A stretch of 64,000 nucleotides of DNA from Aerococcus viridans. Its GTDB lineage: Bacteria > Bacillota > Bacilli > Lactobacillales > Aerococcaceae. Below are positions 46,586 to 55,740 of the stretch, piece after piece. Position 1 is the stretch's first letter. Each line of letters begins with the position of its first letter. The notes beneath the pieces were generated by a model, which was not told the origin of the DNA, ran no database searches, and saw only the letters and a program-made list of their open reading frames with translations. Location: assembly GCF_002083135.2 (NCBI RefSeq), contig NZ_NBTM02000001.1, positions 1,178,001 to 1,242,000 of the forward strand, written 5' to 3'. Made by a program: the position numbers and the translations under genes.

Positions 46586-47998
46586 CTATCCTATTAAAAT
46601 ATTTGTGTTTGTATATTTAATATCACGTTTTTTATCTTGTTTACTTGGTAATAAAGAAAGGAACATAGTCATTGGACCAATCCGTCCGATAAACATTAAT
46701 GCCATTAAAATAATTTGACTAGCCATAGAAAGCGTTGGTGTTAAATTGGCTGTTACACCAACGGTTGCAAAAGCAGAAATGGCTTCAAATAGTATATATA
46801 AGAAATCCACTTGGGGATCAAAAGTTAAGATTAAACCAGAACCGATAATTAATAAAGTGGTATATAGTAATAAAATAACGAATGCCTGACGTAATAGTTT
46901 TGCTGGAATCGTGTGTTTATCAAAGTTGATAAATTCTTTCTGGCGAATTTCTGCAATGGCCATCATTAATACTAAAGCAAATGTTGTTGTTTTTAAACCC
47001 CCGGCAGTACCACCAGGACTCCCACCGATAAACATGGTAACAATGAATATCAATATGCTAACAGGGTGTGCTAAAGTATAATCGATAGAAGCAAATCCAG
47101 CGGTACGCATCGTAACCGTTTGGAAAACAGCAGTCATCAACTTGTTACCAATACTCATCTCTCCAATTGTGCCGGTATTGTTCCACTCGAAGGCTAGAAA
47201 TAATAAAGTCCCTAGCGTAATGATTAGGAGGGTCATTTTCAATGCCAATTTAGTATGTGGCCGTAAATGACGAATCGCATTTTTTAAGGCAAACTTAGGT
47301 CTAGACCGGTCTAACTTTTTGATTTGATTGGTTACATCAAACCATACTGAGAAACCAATACCACCTAAAATAATTAAAGAAATAATAGTCCAGTTAATTA
47401 CGGGCTGTGTTTGTAGGGCGATCATAGATGAATTGCTAAGTGGGTCAAACCCAGCATTACAGAAAGCAGAAACCGCCATAAAGATACTTAGAAAAGTACC
47501 GCGACCTAAACCATATTCAGGAATAAAATAAGTAGCAAAGAGTAAAGCACCAGCACCTTCAATAATAAAAGTGTATCGGAAAATTTTACCTAGCCAATTG
47601 GCAATATCGTTTAGTGAACTGTTGTTTAAAGCACCGGAAACAGCAACTTGGTCACGTATGCGGACATTTTGGCCAATTCTAAAATAAATGAGCGAGATGA
47701 ATGTCATCAAACCTAAACCACCGATCTGGATTAACATCAACATAATAATTTGTCCAAATGTATTATAGGTATCAAAAATGGATTCAACCCACAAACCTGT
47801 CACACAGACAGCAGAAACAGCAATGAATAGATGGTCAAAGTATGTTGCATCTGATGTGGCCACCTGGCTAATTGGTAGACTCAGTAGTAGTGAACCTACA
47901 AAGATGACGACAGCAAACGATAAAGCAATTTTTTTAGCGCTAGATAATTGGCTTACTGGTTTTAGAAAATAATGTAGCGCTCGATGTATTAAATTAAT
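46586..47998 (-). CDS. ktrB: KtrB/TrkH-type K+ transporter, probable ATT start
   Basis: A K+-translocating subunit with four selectivity-filter loops: SAVCVTGL, SAFCNAGFD, TMRTAGFAS and SAFATVGVT. The first ATG/GTG-type start (GTG 47863) would delete the first membrane helix. Upstream, in frame, the sequence KKIALSFAVVIFVGSLLLSL continues that helix back to ATT at 47996-47998. A perfect GGGAGG lies 8 bases before it. No ATG, GTG or TTG fits that site in frame, so ATT is the likely start, giving 470 residues. It is paired with ktrA. Confidence 0.88.
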   Translation of the reverse strand: MNLIHRALHYFLKPVSQLSSAKKIALSFAVVIFVGSLLLSLPISQVATSDATYFDHLFIAVSAVCVTGLWVESIFDTYNTFGQIIMLMLIQIGGLGLMTFISLIYFRIGQNVRIRDQVAVSGALNNSSLNDIANWLGKIFRYTFIIEGAGALLFATYFIPEYGLGRGTFLSIFMAVSAFCNAGFDPLSNSSMIALQTQPVINWTIISLIILGGIGFSVWFDVTNQIKKLDRSRPKFALKNAIRHLRPHTKLALKMTLLIITLGTLLFLAFEWNNTGTIGEMSIGNKLMTAVFQTVTMRTAGFASIDYTLAHPVSILIFIVTMFIGGSPGGTAGGLKTTTFALVLMMAIAEIRQKEFINFDKHTIPAKLLRQAFVILLLYTTLLIIGSGLILTFDPQVDFLYILFEAISAFATVGVTANLTPTLSMASQIILMALMFIGRIGPMTMFLSLLPSKQDKKRDIKYTNTNILIG

Positions 47999-48153
47999 TG
48001 TGATAACCTCCCATAAAGCTTGATGACTTTAAGAAATTTTAAGATTCATTTTTCAAATACGATTAATTATAAACACTTTAGCAGAAAAATCTAGTAAAAT
48101 AAAAAATAAAAAAGTTAATAACGAAATATTTGCATGATAGGAGTTATTTTTGC

Positions 48154-48633
48154 ATGTTAATTAAAATTATCTCAGTTGGTAAATTGAAAGAAAAGTACCT
48201 AAAACAAGGCATTGAAGAGTATACTAAGCGGTTATCTCGGTATACAAAGTTTGAAATCATTGAAGTGAAAGATGAACCGACAAAAGAAAATGCTAGTGAA
48301 TCAGAAGATGAAATGGTGAAGGATGCGGAAGGTGAACGTATCTTGAATAAAATAAAACCGGATGACTTTGTTTATCTGTTGGCTATTAATGGGCAAATGT
48401 TGTCGTCCTTAGGATTGGCCAAATCGATGCAAGTTCAGATGACTCAGGGGAAATCGACACTGGTCTTTGTGATTGGTGGTTCTTTAGGAACCAGTGACGC
48501 TGTCAACAAGCGGGCCAATCAAGCCATTTCTTTTGGGAAAATGACCTTACCTCACCAATTGATGCGCTTAGTGTTAACAGAACAAATTTATCGCGCCTTT
48601 AGAATACAAAATAATGAACCGTATCATAAATAA
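48154..48633 (+). CDS. rlmH: 23S rRNA (pseudouridine1915-N3)-methyltransferase RlmH
   Basis: A 159-residue SPOUT methyltransferase, exactly the family length. [20 protein letters not shown] is the standard start, VFVIGGSLG the SAM-binding knot and [20 protein letters not shown] the late motif. ATG 48154 follows ATAGGAG; the ORF extension to 48130 is rejected. It modifies helix 69 of 23S rRNA. The gene is often near the origin and the wal locus in Firmicutes. Confidence 0.96.
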   Translation: MLIKIISVGKLKEKYLKQGIEEYTKRLSRYTKFEIIEVKDEPTKENASESEDEMVKDAEGERILNKIKPDDFVYLLAINGQMLSSLGLAKSMQVQMTQGKSTLVFVIGGSLGTSDAVNKRANQAISFGKMTLPHQLMRLVLTEQIYRAFRIQNNEPYHK

Positions 48634-48750
48634 AACTCGTTTCAGTAGGATAAATGGCGGATAGTATGCATGATATGTTAAGATGCAAGAGAAAGATCAT
48701 TTTTTATATAGATTACGTTAAGTATACACGGAGTAGTGAGGAGTTTACAT

Positions 48751-49458
48751 ATGAATATTTTTCCAATACATGCATTAGCAGATAATTATATTTGGATGAT
48801 TGAAGATACAGATAGTGTTATGATTGTTGACCCGGGTGAAGCAGCAGAAGTTTTATCTTATATCGAAGTAGAAAAACCTAGCCAAATTGCTATTTTATTA
48901 ACACATAAACACGACGATCATATTGGTGGTGTAGAGGAAATTATCCAGACCTACCCAGAAACTAATATTTATGGTCCAAGTGAGGTGCCAGGTTTTGACG
49001 ATATGACAATTTTAGAAGATGGTAGCCAGGTAGATATTTTAGGCCATAAAGTAACCGCTTTACTTTCAGCGGGCCATACAGCTGGTCACTTAGCCTATAT
49101 TGTCGATAATCAATTTCTATTTACTGGTGATGCAATGTTCTCAGCCGGCTGTGGTCGTGTATTTACGGGCGACTACCAAGCAGCATTTGATGCCTTAGAA
49201 ACTTTTAGTCGGTTAGACGATGACATTGCTGTCTTTGCAGGACACGAGTACACCTTAACCAATTTAAAATTCGCCCATTCAATCTTTCCAGAAAATGAAG
49301 TAATTGCTGAAGCCTTAGGGCAAGCAGAAGTTTTAAATGCTGTAAACCATCCTACCTATCCTTCAACTATTGGTAGAGAAAAAATCATTAACATTTTTAT
49401 GCAAGCAGAAGATGTCACAGCTTTTAAAGATTTAAGAAATTTACGGGATAATTTTTAA
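48751..49458 (+). CDS. MBL-fold hydrolase, hydroxyacylglutathione hydrolase-like
   Basis: A 235-residue glyoxalase II-type protein. It has MNIFPIHALADNYIWMI, LTHKHDDHIGG (metal site), LLSAGHTAGHLAYIV, FTGDAMFSAGCGRVF and FAGHEYTLTNLKFA, all in GloB order. It probably hydrolyses a thiol ester such as S-lactoylglutathione or a bacillithiol analogue. ATG 48751 has GAGGAG upstream. The extended ORF from 48736 is rejected. Confidence 0.9.
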   Translation: MNIFPIHALADNYIWMIEDTDSVMIVDPGEAAEVLSYIEVEKPSQIAILLTHKHDDHIGGVEEIIQTYPETNIYGPSEVPGFDDMTILEDGSQVDILGHKVTALLSAGHTAGHLAYIVDNQFLFTGDAMFSAGCGRVFTGDYQAAFDALETFSRLDDDIAVFAGHEYTLTNLKFAHSIFPENEVIAEALGQAEVLNAVNHPTYPSTIGREKIINIFMQAEDVTAFKDLRNLRDNF

Positions 49459-49484
49459 AGCATTCAATGTGGAAAAATATTATG

Positions 49485-49520
49485 GAGAGGTAGCGGATGG
49501 TAAGCTACCTCTCTTTTTTT
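49485..49520 (+). terminator. Rho-independent terminator
   Basis: GAGAGGTAGC and GCTACCTCTC followed by T7. Confidence 0.92.
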
Positions 49521-49742
49521 ATTTATCCTCAACTACATAAGTATTTGGAGTAGTGATGGATACAAATTTGTACTGTATATTGCGTTTTTTATATAAGAGA
49601 AGCATGAAGCTGACAGGGGGGGAAAATGAAAATAAAGCATGAGAAGGTTTGTATCTCAGTGTTTAAATTACTCTTTTTCTCATATTCATAAAAACAGCAA
49701 TGTACGAGTAAATGGCGGAACAATGATTTTCTTCAAGTAAAA
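49521..49742 (+). other. Intergenic DNA with a tentative 21-codon ORF
   Basis: A reading frame at 49626-49691 (MKIKHEKVCISVFKLLFFSY and one more residue) has AGGGGGGGA upstream. ATGAGAA and TTCTCAT at its two ends can pair. It could be a leader peptide for cstA or chance. Nothing else is seen. Confidence 0.25.
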
Positions 49743-49793
49743 TTGACTTGTATATCAATATAGCGTGATAATATAATGGTATAAACGCTTACA
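49743..49793 (+). promoter_or_regulatory. cstA promoter with downstream cre site
   Basis: TTGACT (49743-49748), 17 bases, TGATAA (49766-49771). TATAAACGCTTACA (49780-49793) is, on the minus strand, TGTAAGCGTTTATA, one mismatch from the cre consensus. It lies just past the -10, suited to CcpA roadblock repression by glucose. Confidence 0.7.
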
Positions 49794-49818
49794 TTGATAA
49801 AAAAGGGAGGAAATTTTT

Positions 49819-51309
49819 ATGTGGACATTTATAATAGGTGTCGTCGCTTTAGTTGTAGGATACTTCACCTATGGTCGCTATATCGAGAAAAACTTCGAGC
49901 CGAATCCTGAACGGACAACACCAGCGGAGGTTTTACAAGATGGCATGGACTTTGTACCAATGCCTAGATGGAAGAACGCAATTATTGAATTATTAAACAT
50001 CGCAGGGACAGGACCTGTATTTGGACCAATTATGGGTGCTTTATATGGGCCGGTCGCTTATTTATGGATTGTTTTTGGTTGTATATTTGCTGGGGCGGTC
50101 CACGATTACATGTTGGGGATGGTATCTCTTAGGAATAATGGCGCACAACTACCCGCTTTAGCAGGTAAGTATATTAATAAAGGGACTATGCATGTAGTCA
50201 ACTTGTTTGCTTGTTTACTATTATTATTGGTAGGTACTGTATTCGTTTCGTCGCCTGCAGCGCTTATTCAAAGCTTGCTTCCAGGTAACGTTGCTTTAAT
50301 TATCATTATAATTGCTATTTTTATTTACTACATTATTTCAACTGTTTTACCAATTGACCAAGCAATGGGGAAAGTATATCCTTGGTTTGGTGCAATACTT
50401 ATCATTTCAACTTTAGCAATCGGTTTAACATTAATCTTTGGAGATCACTCAATGATTGAATTGTCTTCAGCTACTATGTCGAACTTTCATCCTAAAGGCT
50501 TGGCTATTTTCCCAGGTATCTTCTTCACTATTTCTTGTGGAGCGATGTCAGGTTTCCATGCAACCCAAGCACCAATGGTATCTCGTACAATGGAAAATGA
50601 ACGTGAAGGGCGTTTCACTTTCTATGGTATGATGATCGCTGAAGGTGTTATCGCGATGATTTGGGTGGCAGCTTCATTAGCCTTATTTGACGGTGAAACT
50701 TTATCAGGTATGATTGATGCAGGTACTGCTTCAGCAGTTGTGAATGCCGTGTCATTAGAATTGTTAGGACCAATATTTGGTACTTTGGCAATTATTGGGG
50801 TTATTGTGTTACCATTATCTTCTGGTCTATCTGCATTCCGTTCATTGCGTATTATTATTGCAGACTATACCCACATGAAACAGGACACATTGCCGAAGAT
50901 AATGACAATCACCTTACCAATTTATGTGATTTCATTCTTCTTAACCTTTGTGGACTTTAATATCTTATGGCGTTACTTCAACTGGGCCAACCAAGTTACA
51001 GCGGTACTAGCTTTACTAGTAACAACACGCTACTTATTCCTAAAGGGTAGAAATTACTTCGTCACACTAGTGCCAAGTGTCTTTATGTTATATGCCGTTG
51101 TAGTCTACTTGTTAAGTGAACCAATTGGCTTTAACTTAGGATTAAGTAACTTATCCTACTGGGGCGGGGCAGCCATTACTTTAATTATTCTCGCACTATT
51201 CTGGAAACAAGGTATTGACCAAAAAGCGAAATTAGATCCTTCGTCTAAATTAATTAATGACCAGTTATCAATTCAAACGCTTTATCCAGAATTAGTAAAT
51301 GAAAAATAA
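49819..51309 (+). CDS. cstA: Carbon starvation protein CstA-family transporter
   Basis: A 496-residue membrane protein. GTGPVFGPIMGALYGPVAYL and GAVHDYMLGMVSLRNNGAQL are the CstA signature, and SGFHATQAPMVSRTMENERE comes later. About 14 hydrophobic segments are present. It is shorter than E. coli CstA (about 700) and matches the compact Firmicute form. CstA proteins import peptides or pyruvate. The cre site at its promoter predicts induction when preferred sugars run out. GGGAGGAAAT precedes the ATG. Confidence 0.9.
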   Translation: MWTFIIGVVALVVGYFTYGRYIEKNFEPNPERTTPAEVLQDGMDFVPMPRWKNAIIELLNIAGTGPVFGPIMGALYGPVAYLWIVFGCIFAGAVHDYMLGMVSLRNNGAQLPALAGKYINKGTMHVVNLFACLLLLLVGTVFVSSPAALIQSLLPGNVALIIIIIAIFIYYIISTVLPIDQAMGKVYPWFGAILIISTLAIGLTLIFGDHSMIELSSATMSNFHPKGLAIFPGIFFTISCGAMSGFHATQAPMVSRTMENEREGRFTFYGMMIAEGVIAMIWVAASLALFDGETLSGMIDAGTASAVVNAVSLELLGPIFGTLAIIGVIVLPLSSGLSAFRSLRIIIADYTHMKQDTLPKIMTITLPIYVISFFLTFVDFNILWRYFNWANQVTAVLALLVTTRYLFLKGRNYFVTLVPSVFMLYAVVVYLLSEPIGFNLGLSNLSYWGGAAITLIILALFWKQGIDQKAKLDPSSKLINDQLSIQTLYPELVNEK

Positions 51310-51311
51310 AT

Positions 51312-51354
51312 AAAAAATACCGTCTCGGTCTTCTAAGGCCGAGGCGGTATTTTT
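51312..51354 (+). terminator. Rho-independent terminator of cstA
   Basis: AAAAATACCG.CTCGG and CCGAG.CGGTATTTTT. Confidence 0.92.
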
Positions 51355-51394
51355 ATGGTGTTTTTTTAATCAGCATAGTCACTACAGGTATATC

Positions 51395-52099
51395 TTAGCT
51401 ACCTAAAAGTACACCGATACCATAGGCAACTAGGGCGGCTGCACCACCAATCAGAAGCATTTCCATACCAGATTTAAACCAATTGGTATGCGTTAAACGT
51501 GATTTTGATGCACCTAGGATAAATAGGGTGATGGCGGTTAAGACGCATGCAACTGCAAAGGTATTGGCCATCAAAAAAGTATTAGTTGAGGCGAATACGT
51601 AGGCAATTAATGGGATAAAACCATATATTAAAAATGAGAAGAACGTTACTAAAGCATTTCTCATTGGATGTGTTTCGATTTCTTCATCCCCAAACTCACT
51701 ATTCACACGTTCTTGCTCAAAGATTTCAGGATAATTGGCTAGGGTTGCTGAAATCTGATCGGCGTCATCCTTTGAAATGCCTTTTGCTTGGTAGTTTGCA
51801 GATAATTTAGCCACTTCACTTGAAAAATCATTCTTAAAATCAAGACGCCGTTTTTTGATGGTGTTCTCAACAAACTCTCCCTCAGACTTACTTGAAAGGA
51901 AGTCACCAACGGCCATAGATAAACCATCTGCTAATAGATTGGCGAAGCCAAGGATGATGACTACGTCAAGTGATAAGGCACCACCAGTTGCCCCTGCAAC
52001 GACGGCGAAGGTTGTGACAATACCATCGAGGCCACCGTAAACCATACTTTTCACGTAATTGCCATTCATCAAAGATTCTTTTTTACTTTGTTCACTCAA
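51395..52099 (-). CDS. VIT1/CCC1 family metal transporter
   Basis: A 234-residue membrane protein. The N-terminal [20 protein letters not shown] is the VIT family signature, followed by [20 protein letters not shown]. The cytoplasmic helical middle (about 80-140) precedes three C-terminal hydrophobic segments ending [16 protein letters not shown]. It is expected to move Fe2+ or Mn2+ out of the cytoplasm. ATG 52099 has GGAGGTG upstream. Confidence 0.9.
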   Translation of the reverse strand: MSEQSKKESLMNGNYVKSMVYGGLDGIVTTFAVVAGATGGALSLDVVIILGFANLLADGLSMAVGDFLSSKSEGEFVENTIKKRRLDFKNDFSSEVAKLSANYQAKGISKDDADQISATLANYPEIFEQERVNSEFGDEEIETHPMRNALVTFFSFLIYGFIPLIAYVFASTNTFLMANTFAVACVLTAITLFILGASKSRLTHTNWFKSGMEMLLIGGAAALVAYGIGVLLGS

Positions 52100-52254
52100 T
52101 TGCTACACCTCCATAAGTATTTAGTTTTATTATATGCTTTCATATATAGATGGTGGGTTGGTTCACTCACAGATGATTCAAAAAGGTGAAAAAAAGCCCC
52201 CAACGGCTAGAATTGTATGGAAACTTAGTCGTTGAGGACAATTTTGTTTATAGA

Positions 52255-53235
52255 TTATTCAGCTGTTGTGTCACTAGCAGAACTGAAGCTTGTACCAAAG
52301 ATATTATCTACGATAGAAAGGATACGGTCCCAAATACCTATAGCATCTTCTTGTAATTGCTCAGTATCTGCATTTTCGATTGCAGATGAAGCAGAAGCGG
52401 CAACGTTACTTGCAGCGTCAGACAATGAGCTTGCTAAGTTAGATAATTGTGTTTTTTGCTCTTCACTTAACTCAAGGTTAGAGAAGTTTTTCATTTGATC
52501 AATAATCGCTTGGATATTGTCTTCAGAAATCACACCATTTAAGTTGTAGTTATTCACAACATTATTCACGATAACAGTAATTTCATCCACTGAAATTGAG
52601 CCACCATTTTGGTCTTTCAAGTCAGCAATTTGCGCTTTAATATCCGCAATCGCAGCGTTCATGTCGCTATCAGAGTAACCTTCAGTATCTTCATTCTCTT
52701 GTGTAATTGAAGAAGTTACCGCTAACTCATCTTGGGCCACTTGACGGGCATCATCATCTAATGAATAACCAGCATCTTCAAAGGCTTTATAAACACCCGC
52801 TAAGGCACCTGAACCATCTACTGTAACAGCAGAAGCCACTTTAATATCTACGTCAATTGCACCCGCAGTAATGGCCGCATTCTCATATTGGGCTTCAGTG
52901 ATATCTGTTATTGTATCTGGTGTTTCGATTTCAACCGTTACGCCACCATCGTTATCAGCTGGTGTGATATAAGCTGAAGAGTAGACTTGGTTGTATGGGT
53001 AGCTATCTTGTAATAAGTCATTTAATTCATTAACAGCCACTTCGATTTCAGTCGCGCCATCTTCAACACCTAATAATTTTTTTGTTTCAGTATATTGGCT
53101 ATCATCTAAAGTTTCCCCGTATGTAAACATCGGGTCAATAGCAATCTTATCTGCTAATTTATTTGGTGCAGCTACGGCAAGTCCCAAAGCTAAAACACCA
53201 CTAGTTAATAAAATTCGTTTTGTAAACTTTTCCAT
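52255..53235 (-). CDS. DUF1002 family secreted protein (YpuA-like)
   Basis: A 326-residue exported protein with a signal peptide (RILLTSGVLALGLAVAA). DPMFTYGETLDDSQYTETKK and YSSAYITPADNDGGVTVEIE are characteristic of DUF1002. The C-terminal third is a Ser/Ala/Asp-rich low-complexity region (LASSLSDAASNVAASASSAI). The function of the family is not known. AGGAGGAAAC precedes the ATG at 53235. Confidence 0.87.
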   Translation of the reverse strand: MEKFTKRILLTSGVLALGLAVAAPNKLADKIAIDPMFTYGETLDDSQYTETKKLLGVEDGATEIEVAVNELNDLLQDSYPYNQVYSSAYITPADNDGGVTVEIETPDTITDITEAQYENAAITAGAIDVDIKVASAVTVDGSGALAGVYKAFEDAGYSLDDDARQVAQDELAVTSSITQENEDTEGYSDSDMNAAIADIKAQIADLKDQNGGSISVDEITVIVNNVVNNYNLNGVISEDNIQAIIDQMKNFSNLELSEEQKTQLSNLASSLSDAASNVAASASSAIENADTEQLQEDAIGIWDRILSIVDNIFGTSFSSASDTTAE

Positions 53236-53370
53236 TGTATGTTTCCTCCTACAGACTGATTATGACCATGAAGGTCGTAGTTGTCGGTAAGCCCATTGTA
53301 TCATTTTAAATTGGAAAGGGTTTTAGAAAACTGTTAACAAGGATATAAAAATTGTTTAAGGAGAAAAGGA

Positions 53371-53525
53371 GTGCGAAAGACGACGCTTCCTGTCTAGGAG
53401 TAATATGATTAAGGTGCGAGAGACCTCTCTGGAGACTCGAACCTAACTAGGGTGAGGGCGGTCCCACTGCTTTTTAAGACTATGTTAGGCATAAGCATAA
53501 CCTGAAAGTTAATAATCAGAAAAAA
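53371..53525 (-). repeat. Dispersed intergenic repeat, copy D (divergent)
   Basis: On the minus strand it opens TGCCTAACATAGTCTTAAAA then AGCAGTGGG, almost the same as copy B (TACCTATCATAGTTTTAAAAGCAGTGGG-like). The remainder differs and ends near GTCTTTCGCACTCC. It lies just upstream of the TnpB unit. Confidence 0.55.
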
Positions 53526-53571
53526 TGGGTTACTAGCCATATCACTACAAAAATAATCTATTTCATTTACA

Positions 53572-53638
53572 AGCTGTCAGCTAAGGAAACCTAGGTATTG
53601 ATACCTAGGAGGAATTAGCAAAATAGACAGCTCTTTTT
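53572..53638 (+). ncRNA. Large three-tier RNA hairpin upstream of tnpB
   Basis: Nested arms AGCTGTC/GACAGCT, GCTAA/TTAGC and a perfect CCTAGGTAT-TG-ATACCTAGG are separated by a purine internal loop (GGAAA/AGGAA). A CTTTTT tract follows. No gene precedes it on this strand within 1.4 kb. It may be the folded left end of the IS605-type unit or a terminator/attenuator controlling tnpB. The type call as RNA is tentative. Confidence 0.5.
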
Positions 53639-53716
53639 GTTGATTTTACTAGGTTATCGTTTATGTTTTCTCTAAATAGATAGTATAATGTATTTTAAGA
53701 GAAAAGAGGTGATAAG

Positions 53717-54952
53717 ATGCAGTTAACGAAAACGATTAAAGTGCAATTATACCCAAGTGCTAGTGATATTGAAAAGTTCGAAGAAACCCAACAACAGTTT
53801 TTAAACGCTTGTAATTTTGTTTCGACATATATCTTTGACCATGACTTTGAATTAGGTCAAACGACTTTGCACAACGCCTTGTATCATCAGATACGTCAGG
53901 ATTTTGGGCTGCAATCGCAAATGGCCCAGTCCGTGATGCGTACGGTAATCGCGAGATATAAGACCGTGAAAACACAGTTTAAACAAAAACCTAAGCGTTA
54001 TAAAGATATCCATACAGGTAAATATCATACGCTATATAAAGACCTTTACCATTTAACGAAACCCCTAGGGTTTAAGCAACCAGTAGCTGTGTTCGTACGT
54101 AATCGTAACTACGCTTATCACCAAAACAATACCTATTCACTGACGACCAATCAAGGACGAATTAAAGTGTCTTGTGATAAGCAACATATCGCTTATCTTC
54201 AACAATTTAGCCAGAATGCTTACAAGTTCGGTCAAGCTGAATTACTCTGTCGTAAGGGTAAGTGGTTCTTACACGTGTCCGCAAGTAAAGAGATAGACAG
54301 CCCAGATGAAACTAATATTCAACGGATTGTAGGCATTGACCGTGGTTTAAGACAGATACTAACTATTGCGGATGATACAACTCATACTACCTTCTATTCG
54401 GGTAAAAGCTTGATGAAGAAAAGACGGCGTTTTAAGGAATTGCGCCAGTCCTTACAAGCGAAGAACACCAAATCAAGTCGTAGACGCCTTAAAACAATTG
54501 AAAGACGAGAGAACCGCTGGATGAATGATGTGAACCATCAATTATCAAAGACACTCGTTGATCGATACGGGGCCAATACCTTGTTTGTGTTGGAAGATCT
54601 TACGAACGTTACTTTTAACACGACTCACCATCGTAAGCAAGATGCACGGTATGAACACCATTCTTGGCGATTCTTCGATTTTGAAGAAAAGTTAATGTAT
54701 AAAGCTTTAGAAAGTGGTTCGCAAGTTTTAAAAGTATCCGCACAATTTACGTCCCAACGTTGTCCGAAATGCGAATCAATTGATAAAGCTAATAGACAAC
54801 AAGGTAAGCACTTGTTTACTTGTCAGAATTGTGGGTATCAATCAAATGATGACCGTGTGGCAGCTATCAATATTCAAGAATTGGGTCACCGATATCTGTC
54901 GAGTGAGAAAAACCCGCGGTTTGAAAAAGTTGTGCCAATACAAAATTATTAA
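53717..54952 (+). CDS. tnpB: TnpB RNA-guided nuclease (IS605 OrfB family), apparently intact
   Basis: A 411-residue TnpB. The RuvC residues appear to be kept: Asp208 in VGIDRGL, Glu293 in VLEDLTNV and Asp379 in SNDDRVAAINI. The zinc ribbon is C349-P-K-C352 with C369 and C372. The N-terminal part matches the OrfB_IS605 helix-turn-helix/WED region. AGAGGTGA precedes ATG 53717. No tnpA transposase is adjacent, so this is a solo TnpB unit. It probably uses an RNA from its 3' end to cut DNA. Confidence 0.92.
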   Translation: MQLTKTIKVQLYPSASDIEKFEETQQQFLNACNFVSTYIFDHDFELGQTTLHNALYHQIRQDFGLQSQMAQSVMRTVIARYKTVKTQFKQKPKRYKDIHTGKYHTLYKDLYHLTKPLGFKQPVAVFVRNRNYAYHQNNTYSLTTNQGRIKVSCDKQHIAYLQQFSQNAYKFGQAELLCRKGKWFLHVSASKEIDSPDETNIQRIVGIDRGLRQILTIADDTTHTTFYSGKSLMKKRRRFKELRQSLQAKNTKSSRRRLKTIERRENRWMNDVNHQLSKTLVDRYGANTLFVLEDLTNVTFNTTHHRKQDARYEHHSWRFFDFEEKLMYKALESGSQVLKVSAQFTSQRCPKCESIDKANRQQGKHLFTCQNCGYQSNDDRVAAINIQELGHRYLSSEKNPRFEKVVPIQNY

Positions 54953-55100
54953 ACGTAAAACAATATTCGGTAAGTGTCTACAGACCGCTTACTGATGGGG
55001 TGCCAGTCAACCATCCCTTAGTGTCTTTAAACGGTTGGAGATATTATATCGTTTGTACAACCACCATGTTTAGGACAAACTCTCTGTTTTAACAGAGAGT
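54900..55100 (+). ncRNA. Predicted omegaRNA (reRNA) / right end of the TnpB unit
   Basis: After the tnpB stop, sequence folds as GTAAG.GTC-TACA-GAC..CTTAC, then GATGG..CCATC, then TAGTGTCTTTAAACGGTTGG, and a CTCTCTGT/ACAGAGAG hairpin (about 55078-55097). The GCTTACTGATGGGGTGCCAG block resembles structured right ends downstream of other Lactobacillales tnpB genes, as I recall them. The start inside the tnpB 3' end and the exact guide boundary are estimates. Confidence 0.6.
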
Positions 55101-55245
55101 AGTTGATATATACTAGAAGAGGAAGCGTTTTTGAAATTGGGGTGAAATCAAAAATTTTTATTAAAATTATTCAAATGAAGTGACAAAATTTCACTTTAAA
55201 AGTATGCTTAAGGCTACAAGTTATGTCGTTTTTGGAGGGATAAAA

Positions 55246-55740
55246 ATGAACATCGAACAGAAAAAAGAATTGTTAGCTATCTTAGCGCAGGATGCGCGAT
55301 TAGCACCTAAAACTATTGCTAACATGATTGAAGCTAACGAAGAAGAAGTCGTTGCGCAAATCGCTGCTTATGAAAAAGATAACGTGATTGCCGGCTACCA
55401 CACCATGATCAACTGGGACGTTGCCGATGACAACTTGCTATCAGCGATGGTAGAAGTCAATGTTGATTTACACCACGGTGTATCTTATCAAGACATTGCA
55501 GAAACCATTTACCAATATGATCAAGTAGAATCTTTATACTTGATGTCAGGTACTTATGATTTCCTATTATTAACCAAGCGTTTAACGATGGTAGATATCT
55601 CTAAATTTATCTCTAAATTAGCAGCTATCGACGAAGTTAGCGCTACAACAACCCACATTGTAATGAACCGCTATAAAGAACAAGGGGTTGTCTATAAAGA
55701 TATCAAAGAACATGGCGGACGTATGGTGATCTCACAATGA
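55246..55740 (+). CDS. Lrp/AsnC family transcriptional regulator
   Basis: A 164-residue regulator. The HTH part reads KKELLAILAQDARLAPKTIA, and a C-terminal RAM/AsnC ligand domain (residues about 65-150) has SAMVEVNVDL and VESLYLMSGTYDFLLL. ATG 55246 follows TTTGGAGG; the extension to 55180 is rejected. Its stop overlaps the aminotransferase ATG (ATGA). It probably senses an amino acid and controls its own operon. Confidence 0.9.
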   Translation: MNIEQKKELLAILAQDARLAPKTIANMIEANEEEVVAQIAAYEKDNVIAGYHTMINWDVADDNLLSAMVEVNVDLHHGVSYQDIAETIYQYDQVESLYLMSGTYDFLLLTKRLTMVDISKFISKLAAIDEVSATTTHIVMNRYKEQGVVYKDIKEHGGRMVISQ

